In this document: piece by piece, positions 43,309 through 54,838 of the stretch
Numbering within the stretch: the first letter of the stretch is position 1
How the letters are laid out: each line of letters opens with the position of its first letter
Assembly: GCF_003730195.1 (NCBI RefSeq)
Contig: NZ_QWGG01000013.1
Location: 62,001 to 126,000 of the forward strand
Source: Halosimplex salinum
GTDB lineage: Archaea; Halobacteriota; Halobacteria; Halobacteriales; Haloarculaceae
Length of the DNA stretch: 64,000 nucleotides
Direction of reading: 5' to 3'
The notes under the pieces: generated by a model
Told to the model about the DNA's origin: nothing
The model's input: only the letters and a program-made list of their open reading frames with translations
Databases searched by the model: none
Made by a program: the position numbers and the translations under genes

Positions 43309-44112
43309 TTAGCGCTCCACCCCGTCGAGAAACGCTCGCACCGTCCGATTGAAGGCGATCGGTCGCTCGGCCATCGCGAGGTGAGCGGCGTCGTCGATCT
43401 CGGCGTACTCACAGCCGGGGACGCGTTCGGCCAGATACTCGTGGTACGCGGGCGGCGTCAGCGAGTCGTGTTCGCCGACGACGGCGAGAGCGGGGGTGTC
43501 GATCTCGTCCAGTCGGTCGCGGACGTCGAACGTGTGGCACGTCAGGAAGTCGCGGCGCGTGACCGCTTGCCCCGCGGAGCGCATCTCGGACTTCGAGCGT
43601 TCGAGCGTCCGTTCGTCGGCGTCGTGGAAGAGTCGGTCGTCGCCGTGGAGGAACTCGACGGCGCGCTCGAAGTCGTCGGTCAGCCACTCCCGGAGGTCGT
43701 CGAGCACACTGAGTTTCGCGCCGGTTCCCGCAAGCACCAGCGCCGAGGGCTCGAACTCGGTGTCGAGCGCGACGTGCTGGACGACGGCACCGCCCAGCGA
43801 GTTGCCGGCGAGCACGGTCGCGTTCGTCTCGCGAGCGACGGCGATCACGTCTCTCGCGTACGCGTCGAGCGTCTCGGGACCGGGTTCGGTGTCGACGTCG
43901 TCCGAATCGCCGTGGCCGCTCAGGTCCACCGCCGCGGCGGGCCGAGCGGGTCCATCGGCACCGTACTGAGCGGCCCACACGCGATGTGTCGCACCGCTCC
44001 CGTGGACGTAGAGGACTCGCTCGTCGTCGCCCGCGTCGCCGGCGGAGACCGTGCCGGTGGCGCCCGCCAGCCGATAGGCCGTCTCGCGGCCGTGGTGTCG
44101 AACGGTCTGCAT
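43309..44112 (-). CDS. alpha/beta-fold hydrolase
   Basis: A 267-residue hydrolase with oxyanion region YVHGSGATHRVW, nucleophile elbow GNSLGG (Ser about 105), acid in VVGEHDSLTPP and His in DDAAHLAMAERP. This is a complete Ser-Asp-His triad. The LSGHGDSD strand is typical of esterase/haloalkane-dehalogenase relatives. Substrate cannot be named. A second alpha/beta hydrolase at 49.2 kb is unrelated in detail. Confidence 0.88.
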   Translation of the reverse strand: MQTVRHHGRETAYRLAGATGTVSAGDAGDDERVLYVHGSGATHRVWAAQYGADGPARPAAAVDLSGHGDSDDVDTEPGPETLDAYARDVIAVARETNATVLAGNSLGGAVVQHVALDTEFEPSALVLAGTGAKLSVLDDLREWLTDDFERAVEFLHGDDRLFHDADERTLERSKSEMRSAGQAVTRRDFLTCHTFDVRDRLDEIDTPALAVVGEHDSLTPPAYHEYLAERVPGCEYAEIDDAAHLAMAERPIAFNRTVRAFLDGVER

Positions 44113-44318
44113 ACGTCTCCGTTCGGTTCACTCCCCCAAAGACCTCCGCCCCACGCTGGGCGGGGGAGAGGTTTGGAGCGGGCGAGTGGCATTGAGCGAG
44201 CGAGAGGTGGGCGGAAATCAATCCCCACACGCGCGCATCTATTTGAACGCTGTCAGTGTGAACCGCAATTCTACCGTTTCCCGCAAATATGGGTACGTCC
44301 CCCGGTAAAGTTGCGATA

Positions 44319-44352
44319 GCTTTATATACTTATCGCGCTAACTACGAGTTAG
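44319..44352 (+). promoter_or_regulatory. cdc48-operon promoter with CTAAC-N5-GTTAG palindrome
   Basis: TTTATATA (44321-44328) is a strong TATA box. Nine bases later comes CTAAC-TACGA-GTTAG (44338-44352), a perfect palindrome ending 1 base before the start codon at 44354. The site would cover the transcription start. The same motif and spacing occur at the tfb promoter. I recall CTAAC-N5-GTTAG as the binding site of the Archaeoglobus fulgidus heat-shock regulator HSR1. Confidence 0.65.
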
Positions 44353-46845
<2,493 letters not shown>

Positions 46846-46869
46846 CGCGCCCGCTCCCCGTTCGGCACG

Positions 46870-46884
46870 TTTTTTGCGCGTTTT
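46870..46884 (+). terminator. T-tracts after cdc48
   Basis: A run of six T (46870-46875) and another of four T (46881-46884) lie 25-40 bp past the cdc48 stop. Oligo-T tracts are the usual archaeal termination signals. Confidence 0.45.
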
Positions 46885-46962
46885 CCGTTCCGGAGCCGTA
46901 GCGACGCTTTTCCTGTCCCTGATTCTATCGGACGACATCGAGCCGTCGCCCGGCGCCACAGA

Positions 46963-47006
46963 TATTAATATGTAATTATATACCCTAAATACTTAATATT
47001 ATATAG
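46963..47006 (+). promoter_or_regulatory. AT-rich promoter of the rubrerythrin-like gene
   Basis: About 44 bp that are almost all A/T (for example AATATTATATAG at 46995-47006), in sharp contrast with the surrounding GC-rich DNA. The last AT block is about 27 bp before the ATG at 47027, so it probably contains the TATA box, with several overlapping candidates. Confidence 0.6.
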
Positions 47007-47026
47007 TCATCCGCCCATCTTCGAGT

Positions 47027-47179
47027 ATGCCGCACAACCTCGACCTGAAAGCGGATCCGGACGCGCCGTCGACCTACGAGTGTCTCGTCTGCGGAACGAT
47101 CGTCGAAGCGGAGTCCCACCCCGGGAACTGCACAGAGTGCGACGGCGAGTTCCAGAATCGCGCGATGTCTCTCGAGTGA
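47027..47179 (+). CDS. rubrerythrin-like domain mini-protein
   Basis: A 50-residue protein, MPHNLDLKADPDAP then STYECLVCGTIVEAESHPGNC, TECDGEFQNR. The cysteines form ECLVCG and NCTEC knuckles, the rubredoxin-like metal site of rubrerythrins. It lacks the di-iron helical domain, so it is a stand-alone metal-binding module. The leaderless start follows an AT-rich promoter. The gdh gene follows after 15 bp. A redox or stress role is suggested only by family resemblance. Confidence 0.8.
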   Translation: MPHNLDLKADPDAPSTYECLVCGTIVEAESHPGNCTECDGEFQNRAMSLE

Positions 47180-47194
47180 GCGGTCACACATCCC

Positions 47195-48493
47195 ATGTCT
47201 TCAGACACGTCCGACCAGTCGACAGCCGATAGTCTCGAACCCGCACCGGACGCCTCAGAGTCCGCGCTGTCGACGGCGCGCCGCCAGCTCGACAGGGCGG
47301 TCGCGCTCGTCGACGTCGACCCCAACGTCGTAGAGCGGTTCACCTATCCCGACGGGGTCCACGAGGTGACGGTCCCGATCGAACGCGACGACGGGACCGT
47401 CGAGGTGTTCCGCGGCTATCGAGCCCAGCACGACAGCGTCCGCGGTCCGTACAAGGGCGGGATCCGATTTCACCCCGAAGTGTCGCGCGAGGAGTGCATC
47501 GGCCTCGCCATGTGGATGACCTGGAAGTGCGCGGTGATGGACATCCCGTTCGGTGGTGCGAAAGGCGGCGTCGTCGTCGATCCGAAGGAACTCAGCGACG
47601 ACGAACGAGAGCGTCTCACCAGACGGTTCACCGACGAGATCCGGAACGTCATCGGACCGACGACGGACATCCCCGCGCCGGACATGGGCACCGACGCCGA
47701 GACGATGTCGTGGATGATGGACGCCTACAGCATGCAGGAGGCCGAAACGATCCCGGGGGTCGTCACCGGAAAACCGCCGGTGATCGGCGGGAGCGAGGGG
47801 CGTTCCGAGGCTCCGGGCCGGAGCGTCGCTATCGTCACGCGCGAAGTCGCCGACTACTACGGGTCGCCGCTCTCGGAGAGCACCGTGGCCGTCCAGGGGT
47901 TCGGGAGCGTGGGCGCGAACGCCGCCCGACTGCTCGACGACTGGGGTGCCACCGTGGTCGCGGTCAGCGACGTCAACGGCGCGGCGTACGACCCCGGCGG
48001 ACTCGACACGCGCGCCATCCCGTCCCACGAGGAAGAGCCCGAGGCCGTCACGAGGCACGCGGACCGGACCATCGAGAACGACGAACTGCTCGCGCTCGAC
48101 GTCGACGTCCTCGTCCCCGCGGCCGTCGGCAACGCGATCACCGAAGCGAACGTGGGGGACGTTCGAGCCGACGTGATCGTCGAGGGCGCGAACGGCCCGG
48201 TCTCCTTCGGCGCCGACGAGATACTCGCGGAGCGCGACGTCCCGGTGATCCCCGACATCCTCGCCAACGCCGGGGGCGTCACCGTGAGTTACTTCGAATG
48301 GCTGCAGGATATCAACCGCCGGGCGTGGTCCGAGGAGCGCGTCAACGAGGAACTCGAGACGGAGATGCTCTCGGCCTGGGACGCCGTTCGAACCGAGTAC
48401 GAGGACCGGGACGTGAGCTGGCGGGACGCCGCCTACGCCGTCGCGCTCGGCCGACTGGCGAAGGCTCACGAGGCTCGCGGCCTGTGGCCGTGA
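47195..48493 (+). CDS. gdh: glutamate dehydrogenase (Glu/Leu/Phe/Val family)
   Basis: A 432-residue enzyme that interconverts glutamate and 2-oxoglutarate plus ammonia. [12 protein letters not shown], the catalytic-Lys block [30 protein letters not shown], and the nucleotide-binding [17 protein letters not shown] are diagnostic. ATG at 47195 begins MSSDTSD. It lies 15 bp downstream of the rubrerythrin-like gene and may share its promoter. Coenzyme preference is not clear from sequence. Confidence 0.95.
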   Translation: MSSDTSDQSTADSLEPAPDASESALSTARRQLDRAVALVDVDPNVVERFTYPDGVHEVTVPIERDDGTVEVFRGYRAQHDSVRGPYKGGIRFHPEVSREECIGLAMWMTWKCAVMDIPFGGAKGGVVVDPKELSDDERERLTRRFTDEIRNVIGPTTDIPAPDMGTDAETMSWMMDAYSMQEAETIPGVVTGKPPVIGGSEGRSEAPGRSVAIVTREVADYYGSPLSESTVAVQGFGSVGANAARLLDDWGATVVAVSDVNGAAYDPGGLDTRAIPSHEEEPEAVTRHADRTIENDELLALDVDVLVPAAVGNAITEANVGDVRADVIVEGANGPVSFGADEILAERDVPVIPDILANAGGVTVSYFEWLQDINRRAWSEERVNEELETEMLSAWDAVRTEYEDRDVSWRDAAYAVALGRLAKAHEARGLWP

Positions 48494-48617
48494 CCCGGGT
48501 CGGTTCCGCCACCGGCCGACTCTCCGACGGATAGATCTGACGACAACGGACACTCTCTCGGTCGGGGTCCGCTCCGAAGCGCAACGCCATTGACGGTCGA
48601 GTCCCGAGAGACGAGCG

Positions 48618-49172
48618 ATGAACGTCAGGGAGCACGTCCCCGCGGTGTCGGGTATCCTCTCGGTCGTCGCGCTCGCGCTCGTGTTCGCCGCGGCGCTGCA
48701 GGCGATCCCGCCGGCGCTGTTGCCGCGAGCGCCCGACAGCGTGCTCCACGCTATCCCGCACGTCAACGCCGTCGTGAGCGCGGCGGCGATCGGTACCATC
48801 GTCGTCGGCTGGCGCGCGATCCGGCGCGGCGACGTGGCCCGACACCGCGCGGCGATGCTGTCGACGACCGGCCTGTTCGCCCTCTTCCTCGTCGCGTACC
48901 TGTATCGCGTCGCACTTGAGGGGCCGACGGACTTCTCCGGGCCGCCGCTGGTGGAGGGCGTGATCTACCCCGCGATTCTGGGGGTCCACGTCCTCCTCGC
49001 AATCGTCTGCGTCCCGCTGGTCATCTACGTTCTCGTGCTCGCGCTGACCCACTCGGTGCCCGAGTTGCGCGAGACGCGCCACCCGACCGTCGGCCGGATC
49101 GCAGCGGCGCTGTGGCTGGTCTCCTTTTCGCTCGGTATCGTGGTCTACCTCGTGCTGTACGTGCTGTTCTGA
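48618..49172 (+). CDS. DUF420 membrane protein
   Basis: A 184-residue protein with about five helices. PHVNAVVSAAAIGTIVVGW, GDVARHRAAMLSTTGLFALFLVAYLYR and ILGVHVLLAIVCVPLVIYVL, with scattered His, match DUF420, a family related to haem-copper oxidase assembly or quinol oxidase-associated proteins. The function is not established. ATG at 48618 starts the conserved region. Confidence 0.85.
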   Translation: MNVREHVPAVSGILSVVALALVFAAALQAIPPALLPRAPDSVLHAIPHVNAVVSAAAIGTIVVGWRAIRRGDVARHRAAMLSTTGLFALFLVAYLYRVALEGPTDFSGPPLVEGVIYPAILGVHVLLAIVCVPLVIYVLVLALTHSVPELRETRHPTVGRIAAALWLVSFSLGIVVYLVLYVLF

Positions 49173-49208
49173 GGCGGTGGCCGCTGCGACCCGCGCCACC
49201 GGGCCCGG

Positions 49209-49925
49209 TCACCTCGGCGACTCGGCGCTTCGGACCGGCCCCGTCAGGGCCTCGGGACCCTCGTCGAGTACCGCCAGGAGCCAGTCGACGGTCCGGTCGC
49301 GCGACGACGAGGAGAAACACTCGTGGCCGCCGTCGAAGAGGACCGTCCGCTCCGCGGGGGCGTGCTCGCCGATCGCACCGACGCCGACGACGCTGTCGGC
49401 GAGCGAGCAGAAGACGACGCTGTCGTCGCGGAAGGGCGGCAGTCGCGCCTGCGCGTCCGCGACCGTCCGCAGGAACGCCGGCGCGATGCGGTCCGGTCCC
49501 TCGGCGCGCTGGCGCTCGGTCGCGAGGTCGCCCAGTGCGCCCTCCTCGAACGGGACCGGGACGACGGGCCGGTCGGTCGGGAGCGAGCGGACGAGCCGTT
49601 CGAGGAGGCCCTCGCCGGCCATCCCCCACCAGGGGCTCAGGTAGACTCGCGGCGCCGACGAATCGAGGTGAGCCGCGACCAGGCCGCCGGTGCTGTGCGA
49701 GAGTGTCCGGTCGGGCTCGGTCGCGTCGTGGCGCGCCTGCGTCGGCCGGACGTACTCGGCGTCGAAGCCGCTGCCGTGGTCGGGTATCTGCCCCACGTCG
49801 ACCGTGTAGCCGGCGTCGACCAGTTCGTCGACCAGCCAGCGCACGTTCTCGTGGTGCGTACGGTTTCCCCATCCGAGGACGAAGAGGACGCGCTCGTCGC
49901 CGTCACCGAACTCCGTGAACTCCAT
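49209..49925 (-). CDS. alpha/beta hydrolase-like protein
   Basis: A 238-residue protein: VLFVLGWGNRTHHENVRWLVDEL, a nucleophile elbow LSHSTGGLVAA (Ser about 82) and a late GGHECFSS with the candidate His. The acid residue is less clear. This fits a small alpha/beta hydrolase; no specific enzyme can be named. It starts at ATG 49925, about 48 bp after the stop of the oxidoreductase gene. Confidence 0.75.
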   Translation of the reverse strand: MEFTEFGDGDERVLFVLGWGNRTHHENVRWLVDELVDAGYTVDVGQIPDHGSGFDAEYVRPTQARHDATEPDRTLSHSTGGLVAAHLDSSAPRVYLSPWWGMAGEGLLERLVRSLPTDRPVVPVPFEEGALGDLATERQRAEGPDRIAPAFLRTVADAQARLPPFRDDSVVFCSLADSVVGVGAIGEHAPAERTVLFDGGHECFSSSSRDRTVDWLLAVLDEGPEALTGPVRSAESPR

Positions 49926-49973
49926 GCGGAACGGATGGGGAGCGGTCGCACAAAAGTTCGGGGCCGTGCGGCC

Positions 49974-51074
49974 TCAGTCCTGGGCGTCCTCGGGCCGGAA
50001 CGCCAGTTCCCCCGCCTCGACGAGCGCCTCGAAGGCGTTGTCCTCGGCCGCCAGCGGGAAGTCGACGCGGCCGCGCTTGCGGGCCGACTCGTAGGCCCCG
50101 AAGATGATCTCGGCGGTCTTCAGGCCGTTTCTCGCGCCGAGTTCGGACTCGCGGCCCTCGTGGAGCGCCGAAACGATCTCGTCGGCCGCGCGGTCGATGT
50201 ACTCGCTGCCGTACTCGCGACCCTCGGCGTTGGCGCCGTGGAGGTCCTCGCCGTCGACGTCGACGGCTTCCCACTCGCCGCCGCGGCGAATCTCCAGCAT
50301 GTTGCCGGTGTCGCTGTCGATACGGATCTCGCCCTCAGTGCCGCGGAGGACGTGTGCGGCGTCGGCGAAGCCGCTCCCCTTGCCGCCGGAGATGACGCCC
50401 TGCACGCCGGTCTCGTACTCCCACAGCGCCCAGGCCTGGTTCTCCTGGTGCATGCCGAAGCGCACGTCCTCCTCGCGGTAGTCGATCTGTGCGATGACCC
50501 ACTCGGGTTCGGCCTCGTCGGCGAACATGCCCGTCAGGTCGATGGTGTGGGCGCCCGTGTCGTAGAGGTCGCTCCAGGTGGTCTCCACGCGCCGGAGGTC
50601 GCCGATCTCGCCGTCGTCGACCAGGCGTTTCGCCTCTCTGAACGGTTTGCCGAAGCGTCGCTGTCGGTTGAACGTCAGTTGCACGTCGCGGCGCCAGCAC
50701 GCCTGGGCCATCCGCTGGGCCGACCCCCAGGTGTGGGCCATGGGCTTCTCGGCGTGGATCGCCGAGACGACGCCGCTGCGCGCACAGTCCACGACGACGT
50801 CTTCGTGGATCATCGGCGGCACGGCGACGGTGACGATGTCCGGTTCCACCGACGCGAGCATCGCCTCGTAGTCCTCGAAGACGTGGTCGTCGGCCAGACC
50901 GAACGTCCGCCCGAACGCCTCGGCGTTCTCCGGCACGATGTCGGCGCAGGCGACGACCTCACAGCGGTTCTGGTTCTCGAACGACTCGGCGTGGCGATAC
51001 CCCATGGCGAACCCCTCGACGGTCGGGTTCTCCGGGTCCGGCCCCGTTCCGATGACGGCGACGTCGTACGTCAT
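49974..51074 (-). CDS. Gfo/Idh/MocA-family oxidoreductase
   Basis: A 366-residue NAD(P)-dependent protein. The Rossmann start VAVIGTGPDPENPTVEGFAMGY is slightly expanded relative to GxGxxG. AIHAEKPMAHT carries the family's catalytic-Lys motif. It is distinct from the paralogue at 30.2 kb: the Gly-rich loop is longer and the C-terminal half differs. The alpha/beta hydrolase gene follows and may be co-transcribed. Substrate unknown. Confidence 0.88.
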   Translation of the reverse strand: MTYDVAVIGTGPDPENPTVEGFAMGYRHAESFENQNRCEVVACADIVPENAEAFGRTFGLADDHVFEDYEAMLASVEPDIVTVAVPPMIHEDVVVDCARSGVVSAIHAEKPMAHTWGSAQRMAQACWRRDVQLTFNRQRRFGKPFREAKRLVDDGEIGDLRRVETTWSDLYDTGAHTIDLTGMFADEAEPEWVIAQIDYREEDVRFGMHQENQAWALWEYETGVQGVISGGKGSGFADAAHVLRGTEGEIRIDSDTGNMLEIRRGGEWEAVDVDGEDLHGANAEGREYGSEYIDRAADEIVSALHEGRESELGARNGLKTAEIIFGAYESARKRGRVDFPLAAEDNAFEALVEAGELAFRPEDAQD

Positions 51075-51295
51075 GTGACACGTAGACGCAGCGAGAACCA
51101 GCCAAAACGTCTTTCGGTCGGTCTCAGTCCGTTTCGGCTACGTGTAGTCCGGTAGTGACAGTTTCTCGCGAGAAGCGACGTCGTTGACTGCGACGTCGGC
51201 ACGCTCGACTCCGACGAGCGTTCGATTCTGCCAAACGACTTCAAAAAGATATATCAACAACTTCTCACCAATGTAGTAACAGTTGAGCTATCGAC

Positions 51296-51943
51296 ATGCC
51301 TACGATAACTATCGACGGGTCGGAAATTGAGTACGAGCGACAGGCGAAGAATCGATCCGAGAGCGTCTTCGAGGTACAGCTGATAGTCGAGTCTCGGACG
51401 GGCGAGCGCTCGATCCGGTCGTTCGAGATCGACGTGTCGGCGCGCGACGACCTGACAGCCGACCGGATGGAGACGGCACTGGCCGACTGGAAGCAGACCC
51501 ATCCGACGCTGACAGTGGAACAGGTGATCGTCGAGGAGACCAAGCGATGCGGGTTCGGCCGCAGAATAGCCGACGCGGAGGCGGCGGACCGCCCGGACGC
51601 GTCCGAGACGGGTACCGGTGGTCAGTCCCAGCCGCTGTATCGCGGCGGCGCGCAGTCGGTCCCCCGTTCCCCCGTCGGTTTCGGAGACGTTCCCGTCGAG
51701 CGCGGCGAGGACGTCGAGTTCCACGTCGCCGGACCGGACTCGTCGGTGTACGGCACCAGTAGCGGCACCGTCACCGGCGTCAAGACGGGCACCGAGGACT
51801 ACAACATCCTCCTCATCGAGACGGACTCGGGAACCAAGCGCGTCCGCGAGGACTGGATCGTCGACGAGGACGAAGACGAGGATGAAGCGGCCGAGGCGTC
51901 GGGCGAAGACGACGAGGAAGCGGCCGACGAAGACGAGTCCTGA
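51296..51943 (+). CDS. uncharacterised protein with acidic tail
   Basis: A 215-residue soluble protein. Residues 1-80 are beta-rich (TITIDGSEIEYERQ, FEVQLIVESRTGERSIRSFEIDV), a linker follows, then a second beta-rich part (VEFHVAGPDSSVYGTSSGTV, YNILLIETDSGTKRV) and an Asp/Glu tail of about 30 residues. No family is recognised. AGATATATC near 51247-51255 is a likely promoter, leaving a leader of about 20 bases. It converges on sdhA. Confidence 0.6.
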   Translation: MPTITIDGSEIEYERQAKNRSESVFEVQLIVESRTGERSIRSFEIDVSARDDLTADRMETALADWKQTHPTLTVEQVIVEETKRCGFGRRIADAEAADRPDASETGTGGQSQPLYRGGAQSVPRSPVGFGDVPVERGEDVEFHVAGPDSSVYGTSSGTVTGVKTGTEDYNILLIETDSGTKRVREDWIVDEDEDEDEAAEASGEDDEEAADEDES

Positions 51944-51984
51944 GCGGCGTGCGGTAGAATCCGGCGGTCAGTTTTAGTTAGTAT

Positions 51985-52043
51985 CCGCGCGAACGAAGTG
52001 AGCGCGGTTCACGCGGCCGAACGGAGTGAGGCCGCGCTTTTTT
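51985..52043 (+). terminator. twin hairpins with T-run
   Basis: Two stem-loops share almost the same loop: CCGCGC-GAACGAAGTGA-GCGCGG (51985-52007) and CGCGGCC-GAACGGAGTGA-GGCCGCG (52012-52036), the second followed by CTTTTTT (52037-52043). They lie after the 215-residue gene and probably end its transcript. A further GC-rich stem near 52064-52110 may serve the converging sdhA. Confidence 0.7.
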
Positions 52044-52121
52044 CACCCATGTTTTTGCCGCGAGGGTTCCCGCAGCGCGCCGCAGGCGCGCGAGGAAACC
52101 CGAGCGGGAAAAAGATGGTCT

Positions 52122-53945
52122 CTAGTAGGACCGTTCCTTCGGCTCGTACTCCTTCTCGGCTTCGAGGAGGACGGGCTTGTAGTAGAGACGGGGGGTCCCG
52201 TCGTTCCACGCGAGCAGGGTGTGCTTGAGCCAGTTCTCGTCGTCGCGGTACTGGTACTGCTCGCGCCAGTGGGCGCCGCGGAACTCCTCGCGGGCGAGGG
52301 CGCCGACGGCGATGGACTCGGCGACGTCGAGGATGTTGCGCGTCTCGATGGTGTGGATGAGGTCGGTGTTGTAGGTGCGCGAGGGGTCGGAGACGGCGAC
52401 GTGCTGGTAGCGTTCGCGCGCCTCGCGGATGTCCTCGAGAGCCTGCTTGAGGCCCTCTTCGCGGCGGAACACGTTGACGTTGGCCGTCATCGTCTCCTGG
52501 ACGTCGTCGCGGACGTGGGCGTGGTTGATGCCCTCGGATTCGAGGAGCGTCTCGACGCGTTCGCGCTGGCGTTCGACCTCGCTCTCGACGATGGACTTGG
52601 CGTCCACGGCCGCACCGTCCGCGGCGACGCTCTCGTCGCTGGTATCGACGGCGCCGATCTGGATCGACTCGTCGAGGTCGCCGGCCTCGCTCTCGGCGCT
52701 GGGGCCGGTCTGGATCTCGGCCTCCTTCATATCTCCTCCTGCGGCGTGCTTGCCGGCGCGGGCGCCGTAGACGAGGAGTTCGGGCAGGGCGTTCCCGCCG
52801 AGGCGGTTGGCGCCGTGGAGTGAGACGCAGGCCGTCTCGCCGGCGGCGTAGAGGCCGTCGACGCAGGTGTGGCCGTTCTCGTCGCACTCGACGCCGCCCA
52901 TCTGGTAGTGCTGGCCGGGCTTGACGGGCATGGGTTCGTCGAGGCCGTCGACGCCCTCGAAGTCCTCCGCGAGGTGGAGGATGTTCTCGAGGCGGTCGAG
53001 GATGCGCTCCTCGCCGAGGTGGCGCATGTCGAGGTGGACGTACTCGTCCTCGATACCGCGGCCCGCGTTGACCTCCGTGAGTTCGGCGCGGGAGACCACG
53101 TCGCGGGAGGCGAGTTCGCCCTCGTTGTTGGCGTAGCCGTGCTCGAACATGAACCGCTCCTCGTCCTCGTTGTAGAGGATGCCGCCCTCGCCGCGGACGC
53201 CCTCGGAGATCAGCACGCCGGTAGAGGGGAGCGTGGTGGGGTGGAACTGGACGAACTCCATGTCCTCCAGCGGGACGCCGGCGCGGTAGGCCATCGCGTA
53301 GCCGTCGCCGGTGTTGGCGACGGCGTTGGTGGTGTGGTCGAACACCTGACCGGGGCCGCCGGTGGCGAGGATGACGCCGTCGTTGGCGCGGAAGCCCTCG
53401 ATCTCGCCGCTGGCGATGTCGTAGGCGACGACGCCGTGACACTCGCGGTCCTCGACGTCGTCGTGGTCGCTGACCGCCAGGTCGAGGACGTACCACTCCT
53501 CGTAGACGGTGATGCCGCGCTTGACGACCTGCTCGTACATCGTGTGGAGCAGGTGGTGGCCGGTCTCGGCGCCGGCGTAGGTGGTGCGGGGGTGGCTGAG
53601 GCCGCCGAACGGTCGCTGGGAGACGGTGCCGTCCTCCTCGCGGGAGAAGGGCATGCCCCAGTGTTCGAGCTGGATGACCTCGTCACGGGCGTCCTGGGCG
53701 AACGTCTCCACCGCGGGGGCGTCCCCGAGGTAGTCCGAGCCCTTCATCGTGTCGTAGGCGTGGAGTTCCCAGGAGTCCTCCGGGTGGAGCGCGGCGTTGA
53801 TGCCGCCCTCCGCCGCACCGGTGTGCGAGCGGACGGGGTGGAGCTTCGTGACCATCGCCACGTCCGCGCCCTCTTCGTGGGCCGCGATCGCGGCCCGGAG
53901 CCCTGCGCCGCCTGCGCCGACGACGAGTACGTCGTGTTCGTGCAT
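52122..53945 (-). CDS. sdhA: succinate dehydrogenase flavoprotein subunit
   Basis: A 607-residue SdhA that oxidises succinate to fumarate with covalently bound FAD. VVGAGGAGLRAAIAA binds FAD, RSHTGAAEGGINAAL contains the His that carries the flavin, and the substrate/catalytic region includes FVQFHPTTLPSTGVLISEG and RLGGNALPELLVYGARAG. ATG at 53945 gives MHEHDVLVVGAGG; the frame runs further upstream without support. It is the last gene of the sdhCDBA operon, two bases from sdhB. Confidence 0.96.
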   Translation of the reverse strand: MHEHDVLVVGAGGAGLRAAIAAHEEGADVAMVTKLHPVRSHTGAAEGGINAALHPEDSWELHAYDTMKGSDYLGDAPAVETFAQDARDEVIQLEHWGMPFSREEDGTVSQRPFGGLSHPRTTYAGAETGHHLLHTMYEQVVKRGITVYEEWYVLDLAVSDHDDVEDRECHGVVAYDIASGEIEGFRANDGVILATGGPGQVFDHTTNAVANTGDGYAMAYRAGVPLEDMEFVQFHPTTLPSTGVLISEGVRGEGGILYNEDEERFMFEHGYANNEGELASRDVVSRAELTEVNAGRGIEDEYVHLDMRHLGEERILDRLENILHLAEDFEGVDGLDEPMPVKPGQHYQMGGVECDENGHTCVDGLYAAGETACVSLHGANRLGGNALPELLVYGARAGKHAAGGDMKEAEIQTGPSAESEAGDLDESIQIGAVDTSDESVAADGAAVDAKSIVESEVERQRERVETLLESEGINHAHVRDDVQETMTANVNVFRREEGLKQALEDIREARERYQHVAVSDPSRTYNTDLIHTIETRNILDVAESIAVGALAREEFRGAHWREQYQYRDDENWLKHTLLAWNDGTPRLYYKPVLLEAEKEYEPKERSY

Positions 53946-53947
53946 TG

Positions 53948-54838
53948 TTACCAGAATTTGAGGTTCGACTTCACGGCTTCGCGTTTCAGTTCCTGAATGT
54001 GCTCCGTGAGCGGGATGTCCTTCGGGCACACCTCGGTACAGGAGAACTGGGTCTGACAGCGCCAGACGCCGTGTTCCTGCTCGATTATCTCGAGGCGGTC
54101 CTCCTTCTTGATCTCGCCCTCGCGCTCGTCCATGGCGAAGCGGTAGGCCTTGTTGATGGCGGCGGGGCCGAGATACTCGTTGTCGCCGGCCGCGATGTTA
54201 CACGAGGACATACAGGCGCCACACCAGATACACCGCGTGGACATCTTGACCTTCTCGCGGTTCTCGGGGGACTGGCGCTGCTCTTCGAGTTCGCCCTCCG
54301 GCAGTTCGTCGGGCTGGAAGTACGGTTCGACGGCGTGCATCTGCTCGTAGAAGTGCTCCATGTCCACGACGAGGTCCTTGACCACGTCCTGGTGCGGGAG
54401 CGGTTCGATGCGGACCGGCCCCTCCAGGTCCGCCATCTGGGTCTTGCAGCCGAGTCGCTGCTGGCCGTTGACGAACAGCGCGTCGGACCCGCAGACGGCC
54501 TGTCGGCAGGAGTGACGGAAGGTGAGCGAGGAGTCGTAGTGGTCACGCGCGTACATCAGCGCGTCGAGGACGGTCATCCCTTTGAAGAACGGGACGTGGA
54601 AGTCGTCGAACCGGGGTTCGTCTTTGCCCTCGACCTCGGGGTCGTAGCGGAACACCTTGATCTCGACGGTGTCCTCGGCCTCTCGCACTTCTTCGCGAGC
54701 CTGTTCTTCGCGCTCTCGAGCCTCGGCCCTGGCCTTCTTCTCCGAGAGTCGCCGTTCCTGGTGGGACTCCTCGGTCTCTGCGGCCGCGTCGGCCTCTGCC
54801 TGCTCTTCGGCTTGCTCTTGTTCGATTTGCGTGCTCAT
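53948..54838 (-). CDS. sdhB: succinate dehydrogenase iron-sulfur subunit
   Basis: A 296-residue SdhB. The ferredoxin domain binds [2Fe-2S] with CRQAVCGSD and GCKTQ, where Asp replaces one Cys, as also seen in some bacterial SdhB. The C-terminal domain has CIWCGACMSSCN and CTEVCPKDIP for the [4Fe-4S] and [3Fe-4S] clusters. The first 60 or so residues are an unusual Glu/Ala/Arg-rich coiled-coil-like extension before VEIKVFRYDP. Its ATG overlaps the sdhD stop by 4 bp. Confidence 0.95.
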   Translation of the reverse strand: MSTQIEQEQAEEQAEADAAAETEESHQERRLSEKKARAEAREREEQAREEVREAEDTVEIKVFRYDPEVEGKDEPRFDDFHVPFFKGMTVLDALMYARDHYDSSLTFRHSCRQAVCGSDALFVNGQQRLGCKTQMADLEGPVRIEPLPHQDVVKDLVVDMEHFYEQMHAVEPYFQPDELPEGELEEQRQSPENREKVKMSTRCIWCGACMSSCNIAAGDNEYLGPAAINKAYRFAMDEREGEIKKEDRLEIIEQEHGVWRCQTQFSCTEVCPKDIPLTEHIQELKREAVKSNLKFW

